DNA from: Meandrina meandrites
Lineage: Eukaryota; Cnidaria; Anthozoa; Scleractinia; Meandrinidae
Assembly: GCA_963693305.1 (NCBI GenBank)
Contig: OY855905.1
Location: forward strand, 2,322,201 to 2,386,200
DNA length: 64,000 nt
Direction: 5' to 3'
Below are positions 34,221 through 44,981 of the stretch, piece after piece (positions within the stretch are counted from its first letter, which is position 1; the number at the start of each line of letters is the position of its first letter). The notes beneath the pieces are model-generated. The model was given only the letters and a program-made list of their open reading frames with translations. It was not told the origin of the DNA and did no database searches. Both the position numbers and the translations under genes were made by a program.

Positions 34221-35750
34221 GGTTCAAAAGAGATTTTTTATAATTATTTTGCTGTTGACAGGGTAAATAGGCAAATTTGAAAATAAATTTTAAAAAAAAG
34301 GGAATGGGACTGATAGATGTGGTGCTTTCTTGAAATTCCACCAATAGTAAAGCGTGTTTTAAACGATCAAGGAAACAGGTTAAAACTTACACTGCCAAAA
34401 CACCTTAAAAGCATGCCTTCCGTCCCAAGGGTAAATCAGTGAATTCACTAAAAGAAATTCGCTTCAAAATTCCATTGATTCAAAACTCAAATGCTAAGCT
34501 TCACGTGACAGCCGCGTAAGAATTTGAAAAAAAAAAAAGTTGCTGTAACATTATAAAATTCTGGCTAAAATTCCACGTGCGTGCCGCGTGAAACGAGATA
34601 ATCCAATCAGCATTCGAGAAAATTGAGTCGCCGTTTAGACGATGAATTTCCCTCGGTTGCCAAAACGTGAGTCGACAACAGTCTTTTTAAGGACCGTTCA
34701 CCGGAAAGATCGCACGAGAAAACTAAAAATAAATATATTATAAATTCAAGATATACAGCATATAAATATAATTAAACCTCTCCGCAGGAACCCTCTGTAA
34801 TTCGCACACTTCCCTATACAGACAGCTACAGACGTTTAAAACATCCCATAGTTAAGACTCGTATAAGGTAATGTGTGCCAAAAAGAAAATGATTTTCTCT
34901 CACGGAAAAACTATGAAGCCCAACGAGACTGTTCAAAGTATGAAGATGTAGATCTACAAGAGAGTTATTAAAATCAATAATAAATATAAATTCGAAATCT
35001 TCTTACCAAGTGAAGGAAACGTGAAGGAAACCTTCCCGAAGAGGTTTTACTTGGCTTCAACTGTGATCGAGCGAAGTTGGCAGGGAGTATTTATATATGT
35101 TATCTGATCCTCGAGTCCCTCAAGGCATAGCAATTTCATGCAATTACTCACTCGCGTAACCTGTATCGATAAAGAGGGTAATAAAATTGCAAATACCTGA
35201 TATATTTATTACACAGTAAAATGATGCTTACGTTTTTAGAATTTTTGTGTCATCTTTTATTACATTTTTATGTTTTGAAGTTCAAATTCCATATTTTATG
35301 TCATCTTCAATCGGTTTCTTTTAAAAACGTAACTCATTAAGTGAAGAAATCATTCAGTAAGACCAATGAATTTCATTCATATGTCATGCAATTTGCTAAA
35401 TCTTAACGATGTTTACAAAAAATACTGTCAAGGACGTAGGTAGGCCTTCGGCATTCTCCCTTTATATTCACGATAATGTATCGAAGGAACAATGCAGAAA
35501 ACACTGTACGTGCTAAATTCTATCAACATTTCTGTCATTTGAACTTCATCGAATTTGAAAGAATTTTTTTATAAGCTCGAGGCCATTTAAGAAAGTTAAA
35601 TAGAGGAACTTTCCATCCTGTTTTTATAGTTAAATTAAAATTGGACTATAATTATTTCCTGAAAGCGGTGTAAAGATATAAGCTATCAGTTTACATTAAA
35701 CACTCTCCCATGAAGGCCCGTAGGCTAGTTTTTGCCCCAATAGGTTCGTT
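34221..35750. other. No gene recognised
   Basis: AT-rich with some GC-richer patches; CACGTG-containing similar motifs at about 34502 and 34574 (each followed by GCCGCGT). No supported coding frame. Confidence 0.45.
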
Positions 35751-35756
35751 TTTCTC

Positions 35757-36008
35757 TCAAAACGGACCAAACAGTTGTAGATCGAAAATTTGCTTATTAA
35801 TTTTGTCTCCATGTATGCTACCAATGGCATACGAAATCAGGGGCGTTAAATAGCCAGCTTTTTTAACAGTTTTACGCCTGTTCAAACGGGCCGCTTGTGG
35901 GATCCGGGAGTATGCTTGCTCAGAGAAATATTTCAGATAAAGACCGTTGAAAACGCCTTCCCCATCACTTTTTGGAGTGTATTTTGACAGCACCTCAATT
36001 CTAACATT
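35757..36008 (-). CDS. Coding-like ORF, unknown product
   Basis: The minus strand is open from a stop near 36009 to TGA at 35757, with balanced codon composition. It reads YTPKSDGEGVFNGLYLKYF, SEQAYSRIPQAARLNRRK, TVKKAGYLTPLISYAIGS and a closing FDLQLFGPF. It lacks an in-frame ATG, so it would be an internal or terminal exon, or a pseudogene piece. A possible acceptor ATGTTAG lies at the upstream edge but has no pyrimidine tract. I do not recognise the family. Another minus-strand frame lies 80 bp upstream. Confidence 0.35.
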   Translation of the reverse strand, partial: NVRIEVLSKYTPKSDGEGVFNGLYLKYFSEQAYSRIPQAARLNRRKTVKKAGYLTPLISYAIGSIHGDKINKQIFDLQLFGPF

Positions 36009-36073
36009 TCACATTTTTCAGAGAATTGCACTAATTTTCACTCATTCCTAAATAAACAAACTTCTCTTTAACG

Positions 36074-36262
36074 TCACATTATACCATTGTGCGTCTGACT
36101 GTCACTAGGTTGGCTAGACCAGAAGGTTCTTGAGTTTTCACTGCTTGTGATATGAGCATTGATTGCATGGCGAAAGGGTTTTTGCGAGATATATGAATGA
36201 TACGTTAAAACTGAATTGCTTTCCATTTTATCTCGAAAGTGCTCCAACCTGAATTGTTTCAT
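36074..36262 (-). CDS. Small ORF upstream of the coding-like frame, unknown
   Basis: ATG at 36262 (minus) opens 62 codons: MKQFRLEHFRDKMESNS, then SYISQKPFRHAINAH, then SSQPSDSQTHNGIM. Composition is hydrophilic and balanced. It shares strand with the frame at 35757-36008 but is separated by stops, so a common gene would need splicing that I cannot demonstrate. Confidence 0.22.
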   Translation of the reverse strand: MKQFRLEHFRDKMESNSVLTYHSYISQKPFRHAINAHITSSENSRTFWSSQPSDSQTHNGIM

Positions 36263-36720
36263 TACAAATTTTCTGTAGGTGAGGGTTTTATTTTAGTAGT
36301 CGACGGTTGTGTTGTGGGTTGTAGTCGAGGGAAGTGTAAGCCATTTTAACAGTCTACAATGTGTACCGTGTCCAGGTACACGCGGGTATCATAATGAGAT
36401 GTGAAGAAGCGTAAGGTTGGACAAGAGGCTTCCCTCATTGATATTCGCATGTAGTTCCGTTGCCGTAACATCCTGTTGCTGATGGCTTTCAAAGTGAGAA
36501 TTTTGCACATAAGAATTGGATGTCAATGGCTTGCTTAAGGCTATCCTTCGTAACTCTTCAGAACTTGTCCTTCAGTAAATTTGTTGCATGGGCCACGATA
36601 TTCAAATCAATAGAATCAACATGAGAGACATTCGAGTCACGCTCTTCCTTTGGTTCTAGTCTGAAAACCGAAAAAGAGGGGAATACAGGTGAAAAGTTGG
36701 ATCATTTTATGTTTCTGGGA
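36263..36720. other. No gene recognised
   Basis: Mixed composition, no supported feature. Confidence 0.4.
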
Positions 36721-36725
36721 AACTG

Positions 36726-36852
36726 CCCACCTACCCCTCCCCAATCCTAACGTTTTGCCCAAAGCGAGAAGTAAGTGTTAATGTTAGGTTTGGGGAGGGG
36801 TAGGTGGGTCCGAACCCTCCGAACCCCCCTTTCCCCCCCCCCCCCCCCCCCC
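36726..36852. repeat. Inverted repeat followed by C20 homopolymer
   Basis: CCCACCTACCCCTCCCCAAT (from 36726) and its inverted copy ATTGGGGAGGGGTAGGTGGG-like (36783-36808) flank about 32 bp. The G-rich/C-rich arms recall a foldback common in corals (memory). A run of 20 C lies at 36833-36852, prone to slippage and to G-quadruplex formation on the other strand. Confidence 0.7.
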
Positions 36853-37247
36853 ACCCGCTCTACCGTTATTTGTATTCATTTTCATTTTCGCGAGTACGCT
36901 ATTTTTAGAAAGGCTCTTCCGCGAAACATTAGTCAATGGCGTTGGAGCAATTGCCGTTCTCGGTTTCTGATTGGCTCGAATACATTTTCTTGCTTTAGTC
37001 GTAAGTCGCGCGAGAAGCCCTTGCTTTCCAGAAACACCAAATACTACACGCAGACAACAAGTTTGAGACGAGTTTATCCTGATCAAAAAACAAAACCTTG
37101 TCATTATTTTAGGCGACTGCCCTAGGGCAATTTCTCAGTCCTTTTAAACTTTATTTCCCGTTTTTGGTTCTTAGTAATCGAAAAAACGGACATTGTCTTT
37201 TGCAGCCTTGCAGTTTATTGTCTTTGTATTTTATTTTTTGGCTGGTC

Positions 37248-37322
37248 AGAGCTGTCAGTAGCTCCTACTTACAGTACACCAGCAGCATTTTCGTCCGCGG
37301 TCCCTTGCTTTCAGTTGTCATT
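37248..37322. repeat. Dispersed repeat, copy 2
   Basis: Same unit as 25268-25337, in direct orientation 12 kb away. It has a small insertion (TTACAG for G) that breaks the minus-strand frame. Confidence 0.7.
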
Positions 37323-37440
37323 ATCTTTTGCACTTTTATTAAAACAACGAAAGGCTCTTGAATTTCACAAAATACAACATACGAGCTTGTGTCTTTAAAT
37401 TACTGTTAACAGGTTGATAACGGCTCTGTTAGAGTCCGTA

Positions 37441-37608
37441 TTGCTGGGTTGCAGCTACGTGACAAAGCCGCCATGTTGGCAGTGAAAACAATAAAAAACC
37501 TTTTTCACAGAATTTGCTTGATAAAAAAGTGTAGTTCTCAGCGGAGGAAAACGCTTTGTTCTTATCCACCAGCATAGCTGCCGTGACGTCAGCTGCAAAC
37601 CAGCAATT
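37441..37608. mobile_element. 168-bp MITE-like element
   Basis: Left arm TTGCTGGGTTGCAGCTACGT and onward (37441-37481) is an imperfect inverted copy of the right arm (37565-37608), with GCTGACGTCACGGC corresponding to GCTACGTGACAAAGC. Both arms carry a CATGTTGG/CCAGCATAG segment. Similar elements are common in corals (memory). The interior is noncoding. Confidence 0.65.
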
Positions 37609-37783
37609 GGAAAAATTCTCTTTACAGCTTTCTCTAGCAAAAACGTTTTCAAACGTTTTGGAAAGGAATGACCACATAATAGAAAAAATCTTGAAAAAAT
37701 AAAATTTGTGGACATATTGACACCATAATCCTATTCAGACCGGGGAGAAGATTCCACCCCACGAACTCAAAACGTTGATATAG

Positions 37784-38038
37784 TTGTGTTTTTTTTTTTT
37801 TATGTTAAGCAAAACATCATGTATTTTTTGTTTTTCAAAGCTGAAAGCCGATCGGATCGATTTTTCTCAATTTGAGACAACTAAACAAGGAGCTTTTCGC
37901 ACCAACACCACCAAACAAGCTGTGAAATGGAAGAATTCAGTCAAAGCATTGAAGAGGAAGCGAAGGAAGTCAAGAAAGAACCGACAAAGAAGGGTGGAGG
38001 TGATGGCAAAAACAGAACCAGGTGAAGGGAGGTCATGA
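37784..38038 (+). CDS. Coding-like lysine-rich frame, unknown
   Basis: One plus frame reads KLKADRIDFSQFETTKQGAF, then RTNTTKQAVKWKNSVKAL. An overlapping frame opens with ATG at about 37927 and reads MEEFSQSIEEEAKEVKKEPT to a donor-like ACCAG|GTGAAG (about 38024). Either could be a real exon. The NTTKQAVKW piece vaguely recalls the N-terminus of cnidarian KCTD1/DUF3504-type transposon proteins, but that is too weak to call. Confidence 0.22.
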   Translation: MCFFFFMLSKTSCIFCFSKLKADRIDFSQFETTKQGAFRTNTTKQAVKWKNSVKALKRKRRKSRKNRQRRVEVMAKTEPGEGRS

Positions 38039-38942
38039 AGACGTCATGCAACAACTGACGCTTTAGGCCAGTTTAAAGGTAATGTAATAGAAATCAACTT
38101 TGTTCAATATTCACCATTGACACAGTGCACTGATTTACATTTGCTGCCCAGAAAACATTTGTTCCCAAAGCATATTTTGCAAAAGCAAAAGATAAACATA
38201 AAAGGAATAAAGGAAAGTAAATTCAAGACCTCGTGTTATAAGTTCTAAGCCAGAATTCGCCCACATTGGAGTCGGCGAGTTTTGATGCATCGTACATTAA
38301 GCCTACGTTAAAGTTGGTAATTGCCGCTGATTCGAAAGCTTGACTTTGGGCTCATATACATCGACGATGATACACAAGAATGGGGCCAACATAGAGGAAT
38401 ATTTTGTGTAGTAGGGAAACAACTGGTCCAAAATATTGCACGATAATAAAACTGGAGCAAAAAAGCTTTCAAACCATGGCTCTTGCAGCAAAATTAGAGC
38501 AACGACGGCTGAAATATCGTAGTTTAAAGACAGCAGAGTTTTCGATTTCAACTGAATTGCCGCCTGGTGTTTACATTATGCGGCTTTTTATGGTTTTTTA
38601 ACGGCAAAGATAATCATCAAATCTAATCGGAAGGAGATGTAAATCATTTGGTGAGGTAGATTCATGTATAGTTTTATCAAATCTGCTTGCAGATTTTTCG
38701 ATCACATTCAGTTTGCCGATAATCCCTGTTTATAAACTTTAAGTTTTCGGTTTTCGCCATACATTCCTCCTCTACGCCTTATAATTTTGGTCTCAAAAAC
38801 TGTTCGCAGAAAACGTTGATAAATACAAATTAAATTCGAAGTCTGCACTTCAATTCTTGTACAGTGTGGTTCTTAATACACAAGTCTATTGTGTTCCGCT
38901 TGCACATTTTTACATTTGTTAATTTGTCAAGAAATATTTAAT
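38039..38942. other. No gene recognised
   Basis: AT-rich; overlapping frames on both strands at 38303-38601 are not supported by splice sites or family. Confidence 0.4.
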
Positions 38943-39072
38943 TTAACATTTCATTCTCCATACATTTTCTTTGTAATCCTTGCGTTCGCTTCTACGGTCA
39001 ATGTACCGCAGGGCATACCAATTGCGGCCTCGGACGTCCGCGATTTCTGGAGATGAGATTCTTAAACATCTA
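38943..39072 (-). CDS. Candidate terminal exon, unknown product
   Basis: On the minus strand a good acceptor, AACAATTCTTTACAG, ends at 39073. The following frame reads RCLRISSPEIADVRGRNWYA, then LRYIDRRSERKDYKENVWRM, then KC and TAA (38943-38945). The charged, tryptophan-containing sequence and balanced composition contrast with the AT-rich flanks. No polyadenylation signal of standard form was seen close downstream. Upstream exons would lie to the right; the ORF at 41868-42134 on the same strand is one possible partner. Family unknown. Confidence 0.35.
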
Positions 39073-39525
39073 CTGTAAAGAATTGTTTTTAGCATCAGTT
39101 TATAATTAACTATATTGTAAAAGCGCAGTTGCGGTGTTGCATTCAACTTTACAAGATTAAAATTGTGTTCTCCGGCCCCTTGTCAGTTTTAACAAAACAA
39201 AAAACAACACAAAATAACTAAGCAAAAGCCACGACAAGACACGACAGTACACTCCTATCTGTTGTATATAAATCCAAGAGTATGGTACAGTTGTCTAATA
39301 TCGGCAGTATAGGGCAGAGGGTGGCTCCTTTCAAAGTAAACAACGCAACCAAGATATTATTTAAATGCAACGTAAGAAGAAACCTACCTTAATTTGTAAC
39401 TTTCAAACTTGCTTTCAATGATATTCTGTAGCTTTAAACTGTTAATCAACCAGTCTAATTTCGTGGCTGCATGACCACGCGTAACTTGCCTCGTTTCCTC
39501 ACCACACAAAATAAAGACAAAAATA
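39073..39525. other. No gene recognised
   Basis: AT-rich spacer. Confidence 0.4.
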
Positions 39526-39678
39526 TATTTTATGTCATGCCATAGGAAATACAGCCAATCAGAATACGGGAAAGCCGTTGTAGATTCGACGGTATTAAAC
39601 CCAACCTTCCCACCGTGCGCTGCGACTATATTCTCGACGAATTAGGTAGCGTATTTTCTATGGCATGGCATAAAATAG
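39526..39678. mobile_element. 153-bp MITE-like element, 26-bp TIRs
   Basis: TATTTTATGTCATGCCATAG and onward (39526-39551) and its inverted copy (about 39652-39677) match at 24 of 26 positions. The interior is GC-richer and noncoding. Confidence 0.75.
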
Positions 39679-41150
39679 AAAGGCTCCTGTGTGTACCGAG
39701 AAAACACAAGTGATCATGACTCTTGGGATATTCAAAGGTATACCACTCGAAAGCGTTCCATAACTAATATGTATTTACCGTCCTCGGCTGCTTCCGTACA
39801 GAGAAAGCTATTTATATAATTAATTCTTGATCTTGAACTTAAATAAAAGCAGTATTAAAGTTTAGCTGGTTGTCTTGTAGCAACGCTGGGTGCCAAAAAC
39901 TTTAATTTAACTAGAGTACATCTCCGAATGTGCCAAAGCTAAAATCCTGGAATCTGATTGGCTCTCTACACCCTACACACTAATTTAGATGTCAGAATTT
40001 AGTCGAATACCACCTGCACGATTGTTACAACATGTACGTGTTGAGACAGATGCAGTTGGACATAAACATAAATCATTGTGTTACTCACTCCGCAACTCAG
40101 AATGAACACGCCCGAATTCATCTAAATTTGACTCCACCAAGTACAATCCTATCTTTTATTATTCGAGCACAAAGCCATTCAAGACGTGACTGAAAGGTAC
40201 CCGCGTGACACATGGGGCATGTTTTGCGCGGCACAAACTTGGTCCATCATTTATTGCTATTCACTGCTTTGTGGTTTATTTATATACAATACTTGCATTC
40301 AAAAAGAACTGTTACTTTTTCACTGACAAAATCTTTCAATTCACTTTGTTATAAATTTGAGGTGAGGGAGATTAATCGCTTTTATTTGTTGTATTGTGCG
40401 TGGGCTCAACAACTCAAGTGCTAATGAATTAAATAAATAAAACGGCTTCAAATTAATTCATAAAGATAATAAAAAGAAATATTTCACTTGAATTGTGTTT
40501 TTAAGCGTTTATCTGACAAAACAAAATTTGCTCCAACATCCGAGGTAAGTTCGTACTGTGAGTAAAAATGAATAAGTCTTTTGCAGCGATCAAAATTATA
40601 CACTAACATTCTCAACGCCAGTCGCGGGTTATCAATTGCTTCCTTAACTTGTTGAGGTTTGTGGCCAATCTGTTTGTTTAATAATCTTTAGAATTAATTT
40701 TAAAGAACATAGCAGACTGAGATATCCAACAATAATGATACAGCGATGAAATTGAATTTTAGAAAAATCGATCTTAAACTGACTGGCAAACTGAGATAAT
40801 TCAAATTTCAATGATAAAACCGCCACGAGATAATCGCATTATTTTCATAATCGTTTTTATTTCCTAAATAACACTACTTCCTATCCTTTTTATCATTAGC
40901 CGATTGCGGTTGCATTAAAGAAAATTTTTTATCTCTGATATCCACTTCAGACAGTGTAAAAGATAAGGGTCCTTAAATTGAACCGTGCAGTGAATAAACA
41001 ACAGCTTTCCACTTTGAATCAGGAGTCATAGAGGTGCAAACAAAGAAACACTTTTCCATTCTACAGACCCTTTTTAATTATAATTTAGCAGAGACGTTGG
41101 TTTAAATAAACCTTTGACGAATGTGCGCCAGTGAATTGAATTCAAATACT
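39679..41150. other. No gene recognised
   Basis: AT-rich; a donor-like CCGAG|GTAAGT at about 40544 stands alone. No supported coding frame. Confidence 0.45.
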
Positions 41151-41235
41151 GAAGCCAAACCTGATCCAGTTCACAGTGAAACAGTCGCAGGCTCGACTGT
41201 CTACCTTCGATTTGAATCGTAAGAGACCACGAGAG
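41150..41235 (+). promoter_or_regulatory. Possible leader exon with splice donor
   Basis: A less AT-rich stretch ends in a near-consensus donor, CACGAGAG|GTAAGTAG (41235/41236). No ATG frame of note precedes it, so it would be a 5' UTR exon. A weak TATA-like TTAAATAAA lies at about 41102. The partner exon is not identified. Confidence 0.2.
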
Positions 41236-41236
41236 G

Positions 41237-41867
41237 TAAGTAGACTTTCTATACCTTCTTAATTAATGTGGTTGCCGGTTGCGCGTTATACGTAGTAACC
41301 GTTGTCACTGGAAATGTTAAAATGATTTATAGGCCGGTCGGACAAAGACATGCAAATTTATCTGTCATGTCTCCCCGATCAGCCAGGAGTGTCCGCTTTG
41401 TGTCTCCCGGCGATCTTCCAATATGATCTTGGATGAACGCTCTGAAAGAATAATTTCGGGGAAATATTGGAATTAATTTTTATATCCCAGAACACAGCGC
41501 TCGAGGGAATTTGTTTTGGTCGTTTTAGTAAACACTTTTGATAGCGATGATCTGTGTAGACAAACAGTGTTCTGTCCCCTCTTTGATGCAAATAACCATG
41601 AACATTTACTAAACACTACTTCGAGTTCATGCATTAGCATCGAAATGATAACGCCAAGCTGCACTGAATGTAAACAAGGAAAAGCAAAGGAAAATAATTT
41701 TATACCCCATCGGTATGGGTATCTTATTTCATAAAAGAGTAACAACAACAACGGTCAACAATATAGGTAGATGTTTTTATTAATAATCGGCGTTTGTTCT
41801 CATGAGCTATTTGTTGTGTGGTTTGCATTGAAAGCCAGTTTTCATGACACTGTCAGTCAGTCTCGAT
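41237..41867. other. No gene recognised
   Basis: Overlapping open frames on both strands (41379-41751) are unresolved; none has a recognisable domain. Confidence 0.4.
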
Positions 41868-42134
41868 TCAGTCACCACTCTTGGTAAATTTTACCTGGTT
41901 ATGTTGGCCGTTTAAAGGAAAACTCCTCTGGCCCTCCCCTGTACTGTGCATACAAAAAGATTTTTGAAAAAATGGCATAAATGTTAACCTGATACATAAA
42001 GTGGTTATTTTCAACGTTTGTTCTTGACTTCCCACGCGCTGCTGTTTTGATTCCGTTGCACCAGGGGTTGGTTCTTTGCTGTGTAACATGGATATGCCAG
42101 AGGTCGTGCCCAGGAAATCCAAAACGGTTGCCAT
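41868..42134 (-). CDS. Small ORF with good start context, unknown
   Basis: ATG at 42134 (minus) sits in a favourable context (G at -3, G at +4). It opens 88 codons: MATVLDFLGTTSGISMLHSK, then EPTPGATESKQQRVGSQEQ. A donor-like ATCAG|GTTAAC occurs after about 50 codons (about 41984), beyond which composition becomes less protein-like. It could be the first exon of a minus-strand gene continuing toward 39 kb. This is inference only. Confidence 0.27.
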   Translation of the reverse strand: MATVLDFLGTTSGISMLHSKEPTPGATESKQQRVGSQEQTLKITTLCIRLTFMPFFQKSFCMHSTGEGQRSFPLNGQHNQVKFTKSGD

Positions 42135-42271
42135 TTCTATCAACAAAGTTTTAGTTTAGACAACGTACATTTTGTAACACTGAATTTAATGGCACCAATA
42201 TCAGGCAACGAAATAGCTTGATGGCGAAAAAATTATGGCTCAATCGTTACTCATAAAGCTCATTCTTTTAT

Positions 42272-42291
42272 AGCCCCAGTTGTTCAAAAGA

Positions 42292-42326
<35 letters not shown>

Positions 42327-42418
42327 GCGGATAAGTGTTGGGAAAACAAACTACGCTATCCACTGGATAGTGATTTATCCGGTGGATAGCGTCATCCATC
42401 CTTTGAACAACTGGGGCC
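42272..42418. mobile_element. 147-bp palindromic MITE
   Basis: Arms 42272-42333 and 42356-42418 are near-perfect inverted copies starting GCCCCAGTTGTTCAAA and containing GCTATCCACCGGATAAATCA. The loop is about 22 bp. This foldback is one I recall as very common in cnidarians and some other invertebrates. It is noncoding. Confidence 0.85.
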
Positions 42419-42569
42419 AGATTGAAGAAACGTTGGCCCGTGAATCACATAAACCATGAACGATGTGACCCAAATGATTCCTGGCAAAATCGGAAAAATT
42501 GATCGTTGTCTCTGTGACCAAAATAAATATGACAATTAGACAGGTCGCATAAATCATGCTATTCAGCGG

Positions 42570-42705
42570 TGGTCTTCAGTCAGGCTTAATGATCTACAGC
42601 TGATCTAAAATGTCAATTTGTATAGACAAAATGACGATCCGCCATATTGATATTTTAGATCATCAAGCCTGAAGAAGACCAGTGAAAATGGTCAAAACGT
42701 CGATT
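42570..42705. repeat. Inverted repeat carrying a mutated hammerhead-like core
   Basis: GGTCTTCAGTCAGGCTTAAT (about 42571) and AAGCCTGAAGAAGACC (to 42680) are imperfect inverted arms of about 36-40 bp. The plus strand from 42669 reads CTGAAGA, stem II GACC/GGTC around a 9-nt loop, then AAAACGTC instead of GAAACGTC. The G-to-A change at 42694 hits the invariant G12 of a hammerhead core, so this copy should be inactive. Confidence 0.5.
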
Positions 42706-42720
42706 TCAAACTGTTTTTAA

Positions 42721-43050
42721 CCTCGGAAAAATCCCGGAAAGTATACACTTTTATTTTTTAGGAAATGAGAGGCAAATGTTTCAGGCATACGAATGTATCT
42801 CTAAACGAAATATTACTAAGCTTACCCGGAATCACATTGGGTCGTATCATCCACATGTTGAACGTTTCTTCAATTAGGTACCGGTATACATACATTTAGT
42901 CAAGCGGAGCTATTATTTATTAATTAATCGCAGGGCCGACTTGTAAACAACGCTAGTTACTTAAAAATCTCTAATTATCACGTATTGCAATCAAGGAAAT
43001 ACTGGTAATGAACAGGCATTTCCTCTTTTATTTCAGTTGTATATTTCCTT
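42721..43050. other. No gene recognised
   Basis: AT-rich sequence leading into the pentanucleotide array. Confidence 0.4.
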
Positions 43051-43265
43051 ACTTCACTTCACTTCACTTCACTTCACTTCACTTCACTTCACTTCACTTC
43101 ACTTCACTTCACTTCACTTCACTTCACTTCACTTCACTTCACTTCACTTCACTTCACTTCACTTCACTTCACTTCACTTCACTTCACTTCACTTTACTTT
43201 ACTTTACTTTACTTTACTTTACTTTACTTTACTTTACTTTACTTTACTTTACTTTACTTTACTTT
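43051..43265. repeat. Compound pentanucleotide microsatellite (ACTTC)28-(ACTTT)15
   Basis: 28 uninterrupted ACTTC units (43051-43190) change abruptly to 15 uninterrupted ACTTT units (43191-43265). A degenerate C-rich tail (TACTCCAAACCATTC-like) follows to about 43330. The open frame of FTSLH repeats across it is an artefact of the period. Confidence 0.97.
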
Positions 43266-43370
43266 ACTCCAAGCCATTCTACTCCAAACCATTCCATTCA
43301 CTCCACTCTACCCTACTCGGCTCTTCTCTACTTTCCTCTATGTTAGAAGTGGATGCTGTAATTTAACAAT

Positions 43371-43472
43371 TATCCTGCGAAATCGCGCGGAATATCGCCT
43401 GATACTTAGCCGACGAGGCCGTAGGCCGAGTTGGCTAAAATCAGACGATATTCCGCAATATTGAACAGGATA
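43371..43472. mobile_element. ~100-bp palindromic element
   Basis: TATCCTG...GCGGAATATCG.CTGAT...TTAGCC pairs with GGCTAA...ATCAG.CGATATTCCGC...CAGGATA. The centre contains GACGAGGCCGTAGGCCGAGT. It is a foldback seen widely in cnidarian DNA (memory). Confidence 0.75.
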
Positions 43473-44770
43473 AATGTTTTATTAATAAAAAAGAAATTGT
43501 CAACTAAAAGTATTTTACAGCTAAAAATACTGTGATCACGAAGCGCTTTGCGATACCACGATGAATTGTTTCAACCTACGTCTATCACAGGATATCTGTT
43601 ATGTACGCATAACGGATAACATCCAGACCATATATGGACATCGCGGGAACTTGTTGAATAATAAAAGTAGATAAAGACAAGGAGAAAAAAGGAAAGCCAT
43701 CGAATGAACTGGATAATGTAATGCCAAAAGCTCATATCTAACATGGAATGAAATTTTTAACAATCTGCAACAAGAGTTTGCTTTTCATCATCTCTTGAAA
43801 TATTAAGGTGAAGGACAGCGATCTAAATAAATAGCATTTAAGTTATGTGATAAATATACATTAAAATTACTGAACAGTTATCGAGAAAGTTCTTCCTTGC
43901 TATTTTTATTAAAAATCATCAAAAGTTGTTTATTTACTTCCATCATCATCATGCAACGTTATCATTATTGGCCGGCAATGTTTAGAAAGTGTAATTAAAA
44001 CGATGAAAGATTACATTTCGCTGTAAAGCGATTACCCACGCACTTTAAAGTGGTGAAACTTTTTCCCTGAAGCGAAAAGCATGTTATCGATACCCAAAAT
44101 TGCTGTGCCATAATTGTCGCGTCTTTTGAATGCCCCCTTCGCCTTTTTGCAGACACATGAATCGCCCAATTAGCTGTGGTAGAACTGTTTACATTACTGA
44201 AGAAATGTTTGCCGAATCAAAAAAAAAAAAATGATTAGGCGTGAACTGACCTTGAAGGTCGTGCACGTACAGTTCCGTTGTCTGAAAATAAAAACATGAT
44301 GATTTTAATGATTCAGATATTTCTGCCGCATGAATAACCAAGCAGGCGAATGACGAAGCCAATATTGAAAGTTTTGCTGAAAGCTCGATAGCAAGGGCAA
44401 CGACATCATTAAATATCTTAACTAGAACGATAATTTGTCTGCATAAAATTATTATTACAATGACGAAAAGCAATTCGAATTTGACACTAATTGCTTAATT
44501 TAAATCCCTCCCTGTTATCGTTCATCAGTAATTACAGTCCAATTCTGCCGCTCAAATGAAGTCGAAAGAGTCTCAGAAACGGAAAGCTTTTTAGAGTATT
44601 ATCAGAACGGAAACTTTTTAAACTGGCGAGCACTGTAATCTCTTCATTTCGTGCACTCAGGGGATGTTTATATAGTTTAATTTAACTAAACAAATATTTA
44701 TTAAGACAAAGAATGAGTCATTAAAATGCTTTCTTTCAATTAAACAAGGTTTTGAAAAAAAACACTGAAA
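43473..44770. other. No gene recognised
   Basis: AT-rich; the minus-strand frame 44189-44473 includes a poly-A-derived F-run and is not supported. Confidence 0.45.
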
Positions 44771-44981
44771 CGAAGACGCCAAAGTAGCAGACAAGTTGTG
44801 TAAGAATACTCGCTGGAAGGCGAAGAAGTCGAGAACAGAGTTGAAACAGTTTTTACACGGAAAGAAGAATAGAGTAAGTTCAAAGATCATTTTATTCAAT
44901 GAACTAAATGCGGACACGATGAAAGCTTTTTGTGGGCGAGCCGCCTCTAGGCGTGTTAGATTTTTTGAGTACAGCCTGTGA
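44771..44981 (+). CDS. Coding-like basic frame with internal donor, unknown
   Basis: The plus frame after TGA (about 44769) reads NEDAKVADKLCKNTRWKAKK, then SRTELKQFLHGKKNR. A donor-like AATAGA|GTAAGT lies at 44873/44874. Beyond it the frame continues to TGA at 44979. It has no ATG. It could be an exon of a basic protein or chance. Confidence 0.2.

Noticed and set aside
43008..43366. Open frames of FTSLH/LLYFT repeats over 110 codons
   Set aside because: They are the direct translation of the ACTTC/ACTTT microsatellite; no start context, domain or non-repeat sequence supports a protein.
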